Shown piece by piece: positions 36,272-47,300 of a DNA stretch of 64,000 nucleotides. The notes below the pieces were generated by a model. It worked only from the letters and a program-made list of their open reading frames with translations. It was not told the DNA's origin and made no database searches. Each line of letters starts with the position of its first letter. Positions within the stretch are counted from its first letter, which is position 1. The stretch covers positions 249,919 through 313,918 of the forward strand of contig QANY01000126.1 in assembly GCA_003255025.1 (NCBI GenBank), written 5' to 3'. A program made the translations under genes and the position numbers. The stretch is from Datisca glomerata. Its lineage: Eukaryota > Streptophyta > Magnoliopsida > Cucurbitales > Datiscaceae.

Positions 36272-36499
36272 TTAGTTACCAAAAGAAATTCTACTGATAA
36301 GATCAAATTTTCTCTCTTTAGCCCTCGTTTCAAGGATAGCACAAAAGACTAATTCTATGATTAGAACAAAAATTTCTAACCTCAAACTACTTAAGATGAT
36401 TGTTAAGTGATGATATTCCATGAAGCGAAGTGGATCACGGAGACTTTGAGGGTGTGGCCTTAACCATGGAGCTTCTCCTGCAATCACTCTTGTTAACAT
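36272..36499 (-). pseudogene. LINE endonuclease N-terminal remnant
   Basis: The minus strand gives a decayed start of the exonuclease-endonuclease-phosphatase domain: a RGLN-like lead, then FVLIIELVFCAILETRAKE, matching the 'I.GLLETKV' first catalytic glutamate segment of plant LINEs. It is shifted between frames around 36390. It would have nicked target DNA. Confidence 0.5.
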
Positions 36500-37149
36500 T
36501 TTTCAATTTGCCTTCCTACCCCTCATTTTTGCATGCTTAGAAGGGTCTAAGTCTGGATGTTAAGGGAAGTTGGCGGTTATATGTCAGGACAATAAGTTAT
36601 TTTCCACTATATTTTTGGCTTCATCTATCATATCAGGAACCTCATGATGCTCAGATTCATCATGATCTTCAACTAGAGTCGCAAAATGCATTATGAGTGA
36701 TAACATTATCTTTTCTTACTGATTGCATAGCAGCATCCTTTGTAACTTCCATACGATCAACTATCACATTCTCTATTAGAGGTTTAATGTTGCATTGAGT
36801 TGTAGGTCCATTCCTTCTTACTGATGCTAATACTACTTAGCAACATGCCTAGTAGTGGTTTAGCTTGATACTACATCTTTGCTTGAGCTTTATACTAGTA
36901 CAATCATAACTAAAGACCATGTATTTCATACATACCCTTGGTAGCCCTTGATATTCCACTCTAATCTAAATATGCTTGTTACCTGGCGCCTTCACATCTA
37001 TAGATTCCATGATTTTAGAGTTGACATACACCTCTACACAATTGTATGTCATTGAATCAACAAAGAAAGGAACTCATACTTTTACTAGCAATCATGCTTA
37101 ACCCCTCCTTATTTTCATAGTTTAAAGGAACATCCCATATTTGGATTCA

Positions 37150-37540
37150 TATAGGGATAATTTGGAGAGCCTCCTTGGAAAAAAGTTTCATATTTTCATG
37201 TCAGGCTTTGATTTAATTGACATGCCAACAAAATTCCACGATCCTTAATCAAGAATCATGTCTCTAAGCTCAGCATTGGTAAACTTAAAGAAAAAGAAGC
37301 ATGTATCAGTAGCCAATATATGCAACATACATTTATCCCCCATAGTGAATGAGCTACTTGATGTACCACAGAAAATCGTGACCTTCTGTCAAGAAAATGA
37401 CCAAGCAAGCATACCTCCCAGATCATTTTACCTTTAGTAATCACATCCTCAGGAATTCCTATCGATAAAAGCCATTTTAGCATCTTTTCTTCTCTTAACT
37501 TTATCAACCCAAGAGAACTTATTGTTATGAAGCTCATTGA
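37150..37540 (-). pseudogene. LINE ORF1 (DUF4283) remnant
   Basis: Within 37537-37256 the string LLGHFLDRRSRFSVVHQVAH, then SLWGINVCCIYWLL, fits the DUF4283 nucleic-acid-binding domain of plant LINE ORF1 proteins. Sequence to about 37120 continues with an IPIWIQIWDVPL-type motif in another frame. Stops and shifts break it. Confidence 0.55.
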
Positions 37541-37620
37541 GAAAATGAGGCTCCCTAGTATGGCTCACCTCGAGGTTCCTTCTCCATTGATGAAGGCTAC
37601 TCTTTTATTGGGAGAACTAA

Positions 37621-37854
37621 GCACATGTGGTGGATCACTGTTCACCACCTCTAACACACTAGAATAAACCCTATTTGAATTTAAGTTAATTAGAAGTAAC
37701 TGTCACCTTCATTAATATGTTTTCCCTTGTCCTTTTCTACTTGAGGTAAATGATGGACCTATGGGAGTCTTCTTTAGGTAAAGCAGATGCCTCATTTCTA
37801 AAAAGGTTTGATATGCAATTCATAACATCATTCTTTTCATAACTTTCTAGATAG
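37621..37854. other. Spacer before the palindromic array
   Basis: No gene or element end is seen. Confidence 0.45.
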
Positions 37855-38110
37855 AACAACTACTTGAAACCACTGATGTTTAGTTGTTGATGAAATAAAA
37901 AACAACCACTTGAGGGTTCAAGTAGTTAGAGACTCGTTCTTAACCCTTCAAATAGTCATTTGGTATCTGCTTTACTGCTGTCATAATAAAATCAACTACT
38001 TGAAGGGTTCAAGTAATATTTTATAACTACTTGAACCCTTCAAGTCGTCACATGCTCTCTTGAAGAGTTCAAGTAGTTATAAACCTCTACATCAACCCTA
38101 CAAGTAGTAA
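37855..38110. repeat. Array of palindromic ACTTGAA/TTCAAGT units
   Basis: About seven whole or half units of 'aactacttgaagggttcaagtagtt' type occur at about 37859, 37904, 37948, 37994, 38027, 38059 and 38092. Two are complete near-perfect palindromes with 7-bp arms (acttgaacccttcaagt near 38029; cttgaagggttcaag near 38000). It lies about 100 bp before the MULE start, where subterminal repeats would be expected. Confidence 0.8.
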
Positions 38111-38216
38111 AATGATCTATGGTTCCTTAATGAGAATAAATATAATTATTATTCATAAAACAATAACTAGTACAAAATTAAATAAACTTGATAGGTGAAA
38201 GATATTTGTCTTATAT

Positions 38217-38970
38217 ATGTTTGAAATTCAGATATTGGTGGTATACGGTGGTGAATGGGAGAGAAACGGTTCTTTATTAATTTTTAATGGTACGGTAAGC
38301 TCACCGTTAGGCATACCATCAAGCTGTACTTATCAAGAGTTATCTAGTATTATATACGATGAAATAAATGTTGATCCAACAAGTACAATATTTCATTGAA
38401 GTTTTTATACAAGACTCATGTGCCCTCCCCATATGCTGAATTTTAAATGATTGCCACGTGAGGTTTTTCATTGTCGAGAATAGTTCTGAAGCACTTCGTA
38501 CTCCTTTATATGTTAATCTCAAACCCAAACCTAGGACAATTATTGATAATATTACATGACAAAGTCAAAGTCGGGTTCTTGAAATAACTTTCTCGCAACA
38601 AGATCATTATGTTCACATTCCATGATTTATGGGTGAAAAAATTCAGGTTCGTGAAACAGCTCTCTCGTAACAAGATTGTTATGGTCCAATTCCATATTTT
38701 ATGGGTGAAACAATGGTTGATAGTGATGAGAACAATGATAATAGAAATTTCCATTCAGGGGAGTATTACTGTGGGAGATATGATGATGATGATTGTCAAC
38801 AAGATGTTAATGATGATCTTGATATTGGTGTTGATGATGATATTGATTTTGGGCTATATGAAGAAGCAATTCGGGATGATCCCTCTACCTTACCAGATTT
38901 GAATAGAAGACCACAGGCTAATAATGCACATCCTTCATCAATGCCAAGTAACATTGCAACTTCGTCATGA
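38217..38970 (+). pseudogene. MULE transposase N-terminal remnant
   Basis: The open stretch at 38217 reads IQILVVYGGEWERNGSLLIF, then CTYQELSSIIYDEINVDP, which matches the plant MuDR N-terminal domain. After a disrupted stretch containing a 72-bp tandem duplication, 38701-38970 encodes an acidic DDDDCQQDVNDDLDIGVDDD linker typical of the region before the MuDR zinc/DDE domains. Stops at about 38398 and frame changes make it non-functional. Confidence 0.75.
38573..38712 (+). repeat. 72-bp tandem duplication within MULE coding remnant
   Basis: Units start at 38573 and 38645 and share 'ggttc.tgaaa.a.ct.tctcg.aacaagat..ttatg', then 'attccat.atttatgggtgaaa'. Seventy-two is a multiple of three, so it may have arisen while the frame was open. 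The copies have since diverged. Confidence 0.85.
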
Positions 38971-39206
38971 CCATCTTATAATGCTCGAGATGATAACATC
39001 TAGAGGATTACGAGCATGTAAGTGTCTCAGATATGTTAAATACAAAATAACTCTACTAAGATAAAGAAGTGCTCCAAAGAATTGTTAGACTCTTGGCAAT
39101 CCGTCAAAACTTTGAGCTTAAAGTCTTCAAACCCTCACCATAAATTAAGGACATATGGACTAGAACAAAGCTCACTCGTTCCTTTGATGAGGAACATTGA
39201 CATGAG

Positions 39207-39428
39207 TTAGAGCCACTCGTCAAGTACTTTATGAACTTCTTTTCTATTTTCATAAAAGTTCATAATTTTTAGTACACGAGGGAGTAGATGTGTGAAGGGT
39301 CGGATTAGTGGACGAAGATGGGCTCGTTGAGTGACGTTGTTCATTGAATTATAGACTTTGACAGCTTGTTCATTGAGGTCTAACTCCACGATTATCCAGT
39401 GAGATTTATTCACATTCATAACATACAA
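39207..39428 (-). pseudogene. Ulp1-like cysteine protease (C48) remnant, antisense inside the MULE
   Basis: The minus-strand frame reads MYVMNVNKSHWIIVELDLNE, then VKVYNSMN, the His- and Asp-box region of transposon-encoded Ulp1/C48 proteases. The catalytic His (SHW) is kept, the usual Asp in VYDS is Asn, and the Cys box is not found. It would have cleaved SUMO-like substrates. Such genes travel with MULE and CACTA elements in plants. It could belong to the minus-strand CACTA relic at 40.4-43.1 kb instead. Confidence 0.65.
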
Positions 39429-39539
39429 AACCTATACAATAGTATTTCAGTAAACTTTGCATAAAATAATTTCTAAAGGACATAATTTGAAAAACATGTA
39501 AGAGTACATACTCGATCACAGGAATCCTGATCTATTCCA

Positions 39540-40201
39540 AAATGTGGTCTCAGCCCGACTATATAAGCTAGCAAAAGGTCATTGTCTTCTCATGTAAATT
39601 CAGATGGATTAACATCAAATATTTCATATCTACTAGACATGTTAGTCTACGTTCATCAAGGTATTGGAAACTATATTGAGGCGGCTGGATTTGATAGATG
39701 GTCTCGTTCTCATTGTGATGGTAGGCGCTATAACATAATGACTATCAACATCGCCGAATTCATGAATAGCATATTAAGGGATGCTACAGCCTTCCCAATA
39801 ACAAGTTTAATAGAACATTTGCGTGATTTGATGCAACGGTGGTATTATCAACGTTGGACAACTACTTATGAGATGCACACACAGTGGCCAAATGGTGTGA
39901 GAAGGAGCTTAAAAGGAATTATGATGCTTCTCGCAGAGTTTCAGTGGCTGCCACAGATATTCAAGAGTTTCGTGTAAGTACTGGGGATAAAGACCATGTT
40001 GTGAACTTTCATAAAAAAACATGCACTTGTCATGAATTTGATCTATACCAATACTCTTGTGCACATTCGTTAGCTTACTGTCGACAACGCAACATATCTA
40101 CTTACAGCTTATGCTCAAAGTATTATAAGGCTGAGGCACTAGTGGTAGCTTACGCAGAAACAATTCACCCCTTCGGAGATCCTACATACTGGACAAGGTG
40201 A
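39540..40201 (+). pseudogene. MULE transposase C-terminal remnant with SWIM zinc finger
   Basis: The stretch 39582-39977 carries YIEAAGFDRWSRSHCDGRRY, then MTINIAEFMNSILRDATAFP and LIEHLRDLMQRWYYQRWTT, the helical region after the MULE catalytic core. It continues, one frame over, in 39884-40201 with the SWIM finger CTCHEFDLYQYSCAHSLA (CxCx8-10CxH intact) and SLCSKYYKAEALVVAYAE. One frameshift lies near 39880. The order is that of plant MURA proteins. Confidence 0.85.
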
Positions 40202-40478
40202 GAGAAAGCCATCCAATAAATTTTTCATGTACCAAACGTTGGACCTCGTTTGGGTCACGTTAACGTCGATAATTTTCCCTCCTCACATCTACTTCACATT
40301 TCCGACATGTCAAGATAGATGAATTACATAAATATTCAACAATAAAGTTGAGATATATGTAAAATTTAAATTATTACCGTTGGAAAGGCTCTATCTTATG
40401 ACAATTGAATAATGCAAATGTATGTTCTTGTAACCAGGACTTCTCATCAAGATAACCTTCCTTTACGGTTTTTGTTGG

Positions 40479-41130
40479 TCATCCTATATTAGAAAAAATA
40501 ACATCATTTGTGGTTTCCTCATGTTCACCATCCCAATTTCTAGAAGGACGATTAAATATTGTTTCAGTTCTTTCAAGGTATCTCAAGCAGAATGTTTCAC
40601 ACTCATGTATTATGTATCCCTCTGTTATGGAACCTTCCGGATGAGCTTTATTATGGACATATGATTTAAGATTAGCAAGATACCTAAACAATTATATGTA
40701 AGAAATTAACATAAGCGCATGTGAATTTTGACATCGTGAAGTAATGGACAAAACTTTTTATATTGATACCTCTCAATAGGATACATCCACCTACAATGAA
40801 CGAGTCTAGCAATCTCTGCCTCATTCGCCAAGTGTACTACTAAGTGTACCATAATGGTGAAAAAGGATGGAGGAAATATTTATTCCATTTGACAAAGCGT
40901 GACCACAATCCGAGACTGAAGCATGTCAATCATATCTATTTACAAACATTTTAAACATAATTCTCTGAAAAATCAACTCAATCAAATAAAGCAGAGTATA
41001 ACTTCTTTGCTAAAACACCATGTAATGCTATAAAAATTGTTACATGATAATGTGACAATCACGACTTCTTAGACCTTGAATATTGCATTGCTTTAAATCG
41101 ATGCAACGAGAAATGTTTGATACATATCCA
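40479..41130 (-). pseudogene. CACTA-associated DUF4218 remnant
   Basis: On the minus strand, about 41120-41030 reads LRSRDCHIIM, a DUF4218 hallmark. About 40900-40790 keeps LCQMEQIFP..FF.IMVHLVVHLAEE-like order in decayed form. The open stretch 40691-40479 gives FRYLANLKSYVHNKAHPEGS, then EGYIIHECETFCLRYLE, the domain's end. Numerous stops are present. It is usually fused or adjacent to TNP2. Confidence 0.75.
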
Positions 41131-41379
41131 TCAGCAACTCAGATACTTTCCAGTACATTAAAAATATGTTTTTTTCATCATTCGTCATTGAAAACAAAGA
41201 AGGGGGTAAGTACGTGGTATCACCTTGAATCATTGGATAAAGTTGACTCATTATACCCATATGTTGAAGGTCTAGACGAGCCTTATAATTATCTTTACTC
41301 TTCCGTGGATCGTCAAGAATTATCCCTAGTACGTTATCACATACATTTTTTTCAATGTGGATTACATCAAGATTATGAC

Positions 41380-42240
41380 GTATAAGATGAAACTCCTAAT
41401 AAGGTAATTGAAAAATATACTCTTCTTCTTCTAATATTGCACATTATCATCACCAGATCTTCATTTTCTGTCAGATTGTTTACTTTTTCCAAAAGAGACA
41501 TTAAGGTCTTGGACTTTTTATAAAACATCTGATCACGTAGGAGAAATAAGGGCTGCTCTATTCTCAATTGTGCCATTAAAATCTTTACTATCATGATGAA
41601 ACACATAGCTAGGCTCTAAAAATCCCTTGTGACCCATGAAACAATTTTTTTACTATATTTTAAGCATTGATAATCTGTCTCATACTTATAATGAGGGAAG
41701 GAAAAACATGAATGTATACTCCACCTAGACAAATTATCTAATCCTAGAAAATCACTAATGGCCCATAACAATGCTGCATGTATTTTAAAAACTTCATTCG
41801 TTGATGCATCATATGTATCAACACCCTTTTCCCATAATTCTTTCAATTCTTCTATCAAAGGTTGCAAATACATGACAATATTATTTCCATGAATTTTAGG
41901 CCTAGGGATAAGAGTTGAGAGAATTAATGATGTCTGCTTCATGCACATCTAAGGTAAATTATATGGAATCAAAATAACATGCCACATGCTATAATTGACA
42001 TTCATTGCTCCAAATATGCTGAACCCATCACTAGCCGAACCAAGCCTAACATTACATGGTTTAGATGACAATTCAGTATGTTTAGAGTCAAATGATTTCC
42101 AAGTAGTCGAATCGGTAGTATGCCTTAAAACACCATCTTCAGTACTTTCTAGATGGTGCCATCTCATATTCTCAGCAGATTTTGACGACATGTATAATCT
42201 CTGTAACCTCCCTTTTAATGGAAAGTAATGCATCACTTTA
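41380..42240 (-). pseudogene. CACTA TNP2 transposase domain remnant
   Basis: Pieces 42236-41949, 41948-41616 and 41606-41373 follow each other with frame breaks. They include MHYFPLKGRLQRLYMSSKSA, then MRWHHLESTEDGVLRH, CNVRLGSASDGFSIFGAMNV, YSMWHVILIPYNLP, and the PLIEELKELWEKGVDTYDAS and LLWAISDFLGLDNLSRW blocks, in the order expected for TNP2. The segment between 42500 and 42240 has lost most similarity. This domain would have bound and cut CACTA ends. Confidence 0.85.
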
Positions 42241-42500
42241 GCAGTTTTGAGTTCTTCTTCCTTTTTCCTTGAGATTGTGATGTACTCCCACTTTAGCAGT
42301 TTTGAATTTTAGGCCTAGGGATACATGATTGTTCTTGTTCTTTATCTTTTCAATATACTATGCAGTCATTTGGACAAGCATGTATCTTTCCATGATCGAG
42401 GTCCAACTTTTTATAATCTTCGCAGTTTCATAAAATGTATTTGGCAATAAAAATCCAGCACTATGTAATAAATCAAGCAACCCTGATAGTGTCTTATTAC

Positions 42501-43067
42501 TCAATCCATTAAGACACTGGATGTGGTAAATATGCATAATACATGAGAGTTTAGAATTTTTTTTGCACTGAGATGCAAAGGTTCATTATTATCTCTAACT
42601 AAGTTAGAGAAATCATTCACCTCTTCCTCTGCTTGTTGAGCATCTTCATTTAGTTGCTCATTCATATAATTAGCAGTTGACTTTGTGTGTAAATCATTTG
42701 TTCCTCTCCCATTATCCATAACTCTGAATGCATCACGCAACAAGTCAAGCATATTGTCATCAAAAGCTTCATACACATATGTATAGTTCACATGATTTTC
42801 ATTAACCTCTTCTTCTCCATTTGAATTTTGCAATATGGATTCACCATGAAAAAACCTGCGTGTATAACCAATGCTAAACCCATTACACATCAAGCGCTGC
42901 TCATACACACTCTCCCTATTCATCCTCAGTATATTTCCACAACGTTTACATCGACACAAAATCATACCCTCTAGGGAAACTCTTTCAAAACAAAAATCAA
43001 GAAACTCCTTAACTCTATTAAGGTACTTTTGACTAACTCGAGATTTTTCAATCTAACTTTTATCCAT
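42501..43067 (-). pseudogene. CACTA transposase N-terminal domain remnant
   Basis: From a probable ATG at 43067 the frame runs MDKS, a stop, then SQKYLNRVKEFLDFCFE. It continues in 42965-42501 with ILCRCKRCGNILRMNRESVY and LMCNGFSIGYTRRFFHGE. This is the transposase-associated domain with its Cys pairs (CRCKRC) and the HL..NGF.xGYT..HGE pattern, followed by an acidic linker with NENHVNYTYVYEAFDDNMLD. One stop near the start and loss of the frame near 42500 kill it. Confidence 0.8.
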
Positions 43068-43797
43068 GATAAAATCAATATGAACATCATCATAATAAAT
43101 AGTTCAATACAATGAAAATTAGAAGAATACTAAAGTGATCACCAAATTAGATGATCATCTCATATCATTACTATCTTAGAGTATTTGTTAGTGTAGCACT
43201 TTGTAATGGAATATCTATGAACACATTCCTCTCTTTTGTCATGATAAGTCGTTTCTCATAAATGTGTAAACACAGAAACCCTGGAGCAATTTAGTTACAA
43301 AATAGAGCATCAAATGCCATAGACGTTTTGATAAGTATACTCAAGCAAACAACTAGTAATCCAATTTAAAAGTAAATATGAAACACGATTAATCATTAGT
43401 CACCAACAAAAATGAAAGAAAATTCTAATCAAGAGAGCATGCAAGTGATAAAATAAAGGACATACATGAGAAAATTACACAAAGTATAATACCAACAAAA
43501 GAAAACTACGCGGAATAATATAGCTCATGTCATGAATTTCTCAAGAACAATAATCCGCATCAAAGTACAAAAGCAAGTTACATGATCACAACCAAAAAAA
43601 GACAAACAAATACTATTTTAAGTTAGCATTTTCATAGGTAGATTACTTTACCTAAGCAAGTAAGATTTTTACTAGTGATTTGTTCAAAAACATGTGAACC
43701 ACAATTTCAGATAATAGTAAAACCACTTAAAGCAAAACATTTGAACCACAATATGTCCCGTACTATGTTGCACCATTGTGTTATTGTAGGGTTCTTG
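43068..43797. other. AT-rich spacer between two CACTA elements
   Basis: Probably the 5' non-coding part of the minus-strand CACTA element. No gene, inverted terminus or repeat array could be defined. A clean CACTA start follows at 43798. Confidence 0.5.
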
Positions 43798-43875
43798 CAC
43801 TACAACAATTAAAGGCTTCAATAGCGTTGAAGCACGACGTTTTGTTACAAAACGCCATCAAAACCCCTGAAAAAT
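43798..43875 (+). repeat. Left terminus and subterminal repeats of the CACTA-like element
   Basis: CACTACAACAA is followed by inverted motifs around 'agcgttg...acgttttgttacaaaacg', including a 'cgttttgttacaaaacg' hairpin-type palindrome at about 43838-43854. These mirror the 'acgctatggta' repeats at the right end. Confidence 0.7.
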
Positions 43876-43897
43876 GCAGGGGAAATAAAAACTCGAA

Positions 43898-44340
43898 CCC
43901 CGCCTAATTGAAACACTCAAAAATATTCCCAACCCTCGTCCTCGCCCTCTTTTCTCTCTGGAAATCCAGAATCAGAGATCACGCACTCAAAACCAGCGCT
44001 TCCTCGCGTGGCCTCTCCTCCTCTCTCAAACCCTTCATGGCCGCAAATGCTCCATTTGTAGGTTCTCACACTTTGCTCTCTCCATCTTCTTTTAGAAACA
44101 AATCGATTTCTCTCTCTTTCCCCAAACCAGAACGCGAGTGGTCTTCCCTACCCCTATGGCGATCTTGTTTAATCTTCAAATCATTCATAGCTGAGCTCTC
44201 TAGGTGGTAAAAATGGCAATTGAAATTAGAATTCAGTCATAGTCGAGCTCGTCTGAAGGAGCCCTAGATCCCCTACGCCGCTCCCTCTACCCAAGTATTC
44301 ATCCCTATAACTCTCTTACTCTCTCTCTATACCCCTGGTG
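43898..44340 (+). pseudogene. Gene-leader-like and transit-peptide-like fragment in the CACTA element
   Basis: A pyrimidine-rich leader is followed by an ATG at 44037. It opens a 57-codon frame rich in Ser, Ala, Arg and Lys and poor in acidic residues (MAANAPFVGSHTLLSPSSF...), as in plastid transit peptides. It stops at 44208-44210 without a recognised mature protein. Upstream codons are also open to 43908. The sequence looks like the first exon of a host gene captured by the element. The donor gene is not recognised. Confidence 0.4.
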
Positions 44341-47300
44341 TCATCCACTATCTATCTTTTTGTACCTCTCTCTAACCCAATCTCTCTCCATCTCCCTATG
44401 ATATTTTCAGCAAGATTAAAAGTTAATTTCGACTACTCTATTGGATTTTTGATTGACTTTTATGTTTTGAGCTTATTTATGAAATTATGTTTTCGACTAA
44501 TGTGATGGATTTTGATGGTTAGTGAGGGTTTTCTTTTTACTTTTTACTTGGTTGAATGAGGCCAGTGCTTAAATTCAGGGTTCTTTTTTGTGAAAAATTC
44601 TTAGTGCTCTTTCTTTTCTATTCATCTCATTCATTTAGTGTGATTCTGAATTTTCTTCTTTTGTATCTTTAACTATATGCAGATTCGAAGTCCTAGATGT
44701 GGAACTAAGGATGAGGATGAATGGAGACCAGAGGTAACTCTGCTTATGGATTCCTTTCATGAATCATTTAATATTCTTCCTCATGATTATGCATTATCTA
44801 TATTTACTTTTCGCCTACGCCAATCGTCTTATATTTTACCTTGTTGCATGTCCTCTACAATAGAGGCCTTTAACTTCAGGTATTCGAGAGTTTGTTCAAT
44901 ATTTTCAAATTTCCAAGGTTTAATTATGCCATCATTTGGATTGCCCATTGAATGTTATTGTTCTTCATCAATGATAAAAAAAAGTCTATGTTATTGGGTT
45001 CTTCAAAAATTGTTTTTGCTAAAAGTTATTTTAAGTTTATGAGCTATGGAGACTGCTGAAGTTTATAACCCAGGTAACGTTTCAATTTTGAAGTTGTAGC
45101 CTCTTTTCCTCCTAAAGAAAATGAGGACCCCCCACCCACCAAAAAGAAACTATCTATATCATCCACTAGTGGTTAATTTGTTAATTTGGAGGAATAAATT
45201 AACTTAGGGGTTCTTCCACATTTGTTGTGATCAGACTATCTATATTGTTTTCTAATGATACGTTGCATCAACAGTCAAGTACAAGTTTTACCTTTGTAGT
45301 GAACTTATTTCCTCATTACTTCTTTATAACTTCCTACTTCCCATATTTGGCATACAGATTTTTATTTGTAGTTTGATGAAGATTCTATTGGAAATTGGTT
45401 ATTAGCAGAAACCTTGCTGCAAATGTATGCAGATTGAAAGTTTCCAAAAGAAATTTATGTGCTGATGCTGCTGCTAAATGATCTAATTCTACTAATTGCC
45501 AGCCTAACTATGTAATACTATTCTCTCAATTTATACAATCTGTTTCCTTCTGTCCTATCAAATTTTTTTTTTACTTTTTTGAAGTGTTAGCTTTAATCAA
45601 AACTTTACTGATAAAATTCACTAGTATGACATTGCTATAGTTGGAGGAGGCATGGCGGGCATGGCTTTAGCTAGTTCCTAGGGTTCGTCTTTAGTGTTGT
45701 TTCCTTAGTATATAACATATTAGATTTGATGTTTGATCTCACTGATCTTTAAATTGTCAAGTGACAAACCATATTCACATGTTAAGTTGTTGAGCTTGAA
45801 AATACCATTGATGGGATCTACGATCTGTTTTGTGATAAATATCTTTTGTTCAATTAATATTAGACTTCGTATTGATGAGATTTACCATAGCTCTTGGTTG
45901 TGGCAAAGCTCCCCGTAGACCAGTTTGTAGTGTTGTAAATTTACCACTTCTGCTCGACTTTGTTATCTGAAAAGTCCATCAAAGAACTTGGTCTACTAGT
46001 TTCTAGATTCTTACTTTCGAATCTATATTTCATGTTTTCTGGTCAAATTAAAAACTTTTTTTTGATGAATTGCTAGGATTTAATTTGGATTCTATTGAAA
46101 GTTGGAGATTCTTGTGTATAATAAGAGCTTTTCTCTATATTTTGATGGGGCTGTAAATGGGTTCTCTAGAACACGTTGCATTGGAGATAGACTTTATTCT
46201 GTGTTCTTTGTCAACAGGTATAGCAGAGAGGCACCCATTTCGTCAGAGACCCGATCTAGGTTACATGTAATGGATTTGTATTGTGGATTTGTTTCTCTTC
46301 TTTGTGGATCTTTCCCAAATGTTTCTACCTGGGTATATGGTGGAGAAGTATTAGGTTTTGTTGACAAATATGGGAAGAAGATTTAGAAATTTGAAGTTTC
46401 TTAAGAAGCTGGGTATTTAGAATTTATGGAGGATATTAGATTCAGACCATCAAAGCTTTTTGGAGAAATTTCAGAAAGAAGCTGAGAAGGTAAAATTTTC
46501 TTCTTTTAATAGAGCAAAACATCATTTTGTTGCGAAAAACCTCAACTTTCATTAGTTTGTTTGCAATTATACTAAACTTTTTCATCTCATTTTTGCTTGA
46601 TTCTGAAATGCAAAATGTGCATGGTCTTATATTTTTGACATTTAGGTTATTAAATTATTGGACTGATTTATAGTTATTATTACTTTTTTAAGCTTAAGTA
46701 TTCATAACATAAATGACTCTTTTTTTACAGCGTAGATGTTGCATTGATATTCTTGGGTGTTTTAGCTGAAATTTATGTGCCAGACTCTAGACCAATTGGC
46801 AGCAAATATCTTCTAGTATGCAAGTCACTGATTTTGAGAGACTTTTTACCTGGATTGTATGTTTATATTGTTGTGACAATAACATAGACATGCTGGTAAA
46901 TGTACTTCATACATCCCCCTTAGGTTAATTCATTTCCCCCTTATATTACACTTGGACTTTTAATATTCTCATCTTTATATTTTTAAGATATTTAAGGTTG
47001 CTCCTTTTAATAAGACAGAGTCATATGTTTGGACTGAGCTAACAAAGGTTCTTTTAGATTCAAACCCATGAGACACACATAGCAAGAGAAAAGTAATCTT
47101 GGGTTTCTTTTTGCAGAGTTAATAAGAGCTTATCGCTAAATTTAGTTCTAGGGTCTGACTTCACGTGATTGATGTTAGAGCATTTTGGTTCATGCCACTT
47201 ACGTATTTCTTGTTTAGATACATTTTAACACTAAGATTTATTTTTCTATTTAGACTCATTTTCCTGGGGCAGAAGAAAGTCTAGCTAAAGATTGTCAAAG

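Larger units (their letters stand above)
34650..37620 (-). mobile_element. LINE (non-LTR) retrotransposon remnant
   Basis: On the minus strand: a DUF4283-type ORF1 relic (about 37540-37150), an apurinic endonuclease-like start (about 36450-36280), and the end of a LINE reverse transcriptase plus zf-RVT-like region (about 35400-34860). The middle of the reverse transcriptase is missing. 35540-36240 looks unrelated and may be a secondary insertion. Ends are approximate because no poly(A) tail or target duplication was found. Confidence 0.65.
38150..40205 (+). mobile_element. MULE (MuDR-type) transposon relic, core missing
   Basis: N-terminal (38217-38970) and C-terminal (39540-40201) parts of a MURA-like transposase remain in the same orientation. 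The catalytic DDE core that should lie between them is absent. In its place is a fragment containing an antisense Ulp1-type protease piece (39428-39207). The palindromic array at 37855-38110 probably marks its left end. Confidence 0.75.
40380..43067 (-). mobile_element. CACTA (En/Spm) transposase region, degenerate
   Basis: On the minus strand, in order, there is a transposase-associated N-terminal domain (43067-42501), the TNP2 transposase domain (about 42240-41380) and a DUF4218 region (about 41130-40480). This is the standard layout of plant CACTA TNP2-type proteins. Termini could not be assigned. The nearby 43798 terminus opens in the other direction and belongs to a different element. 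Confidence 0.8.

Noticed and set aside
38609..38902. Repetitive Met/Ile-rich frame as a novel repeat protein
   Set aside because: It is an alternative frame of the MULE acidic linker and the 72-bp duplication.
43908..44210. A 100-codon plus-strand frame as an intact gene
   Set aside because: The open region before the ATG at 44037 is leader-like, the frame ends after 57 codons without a domain, and it lies inside a CACTA-like element. Recorded as a captured fragment instead.
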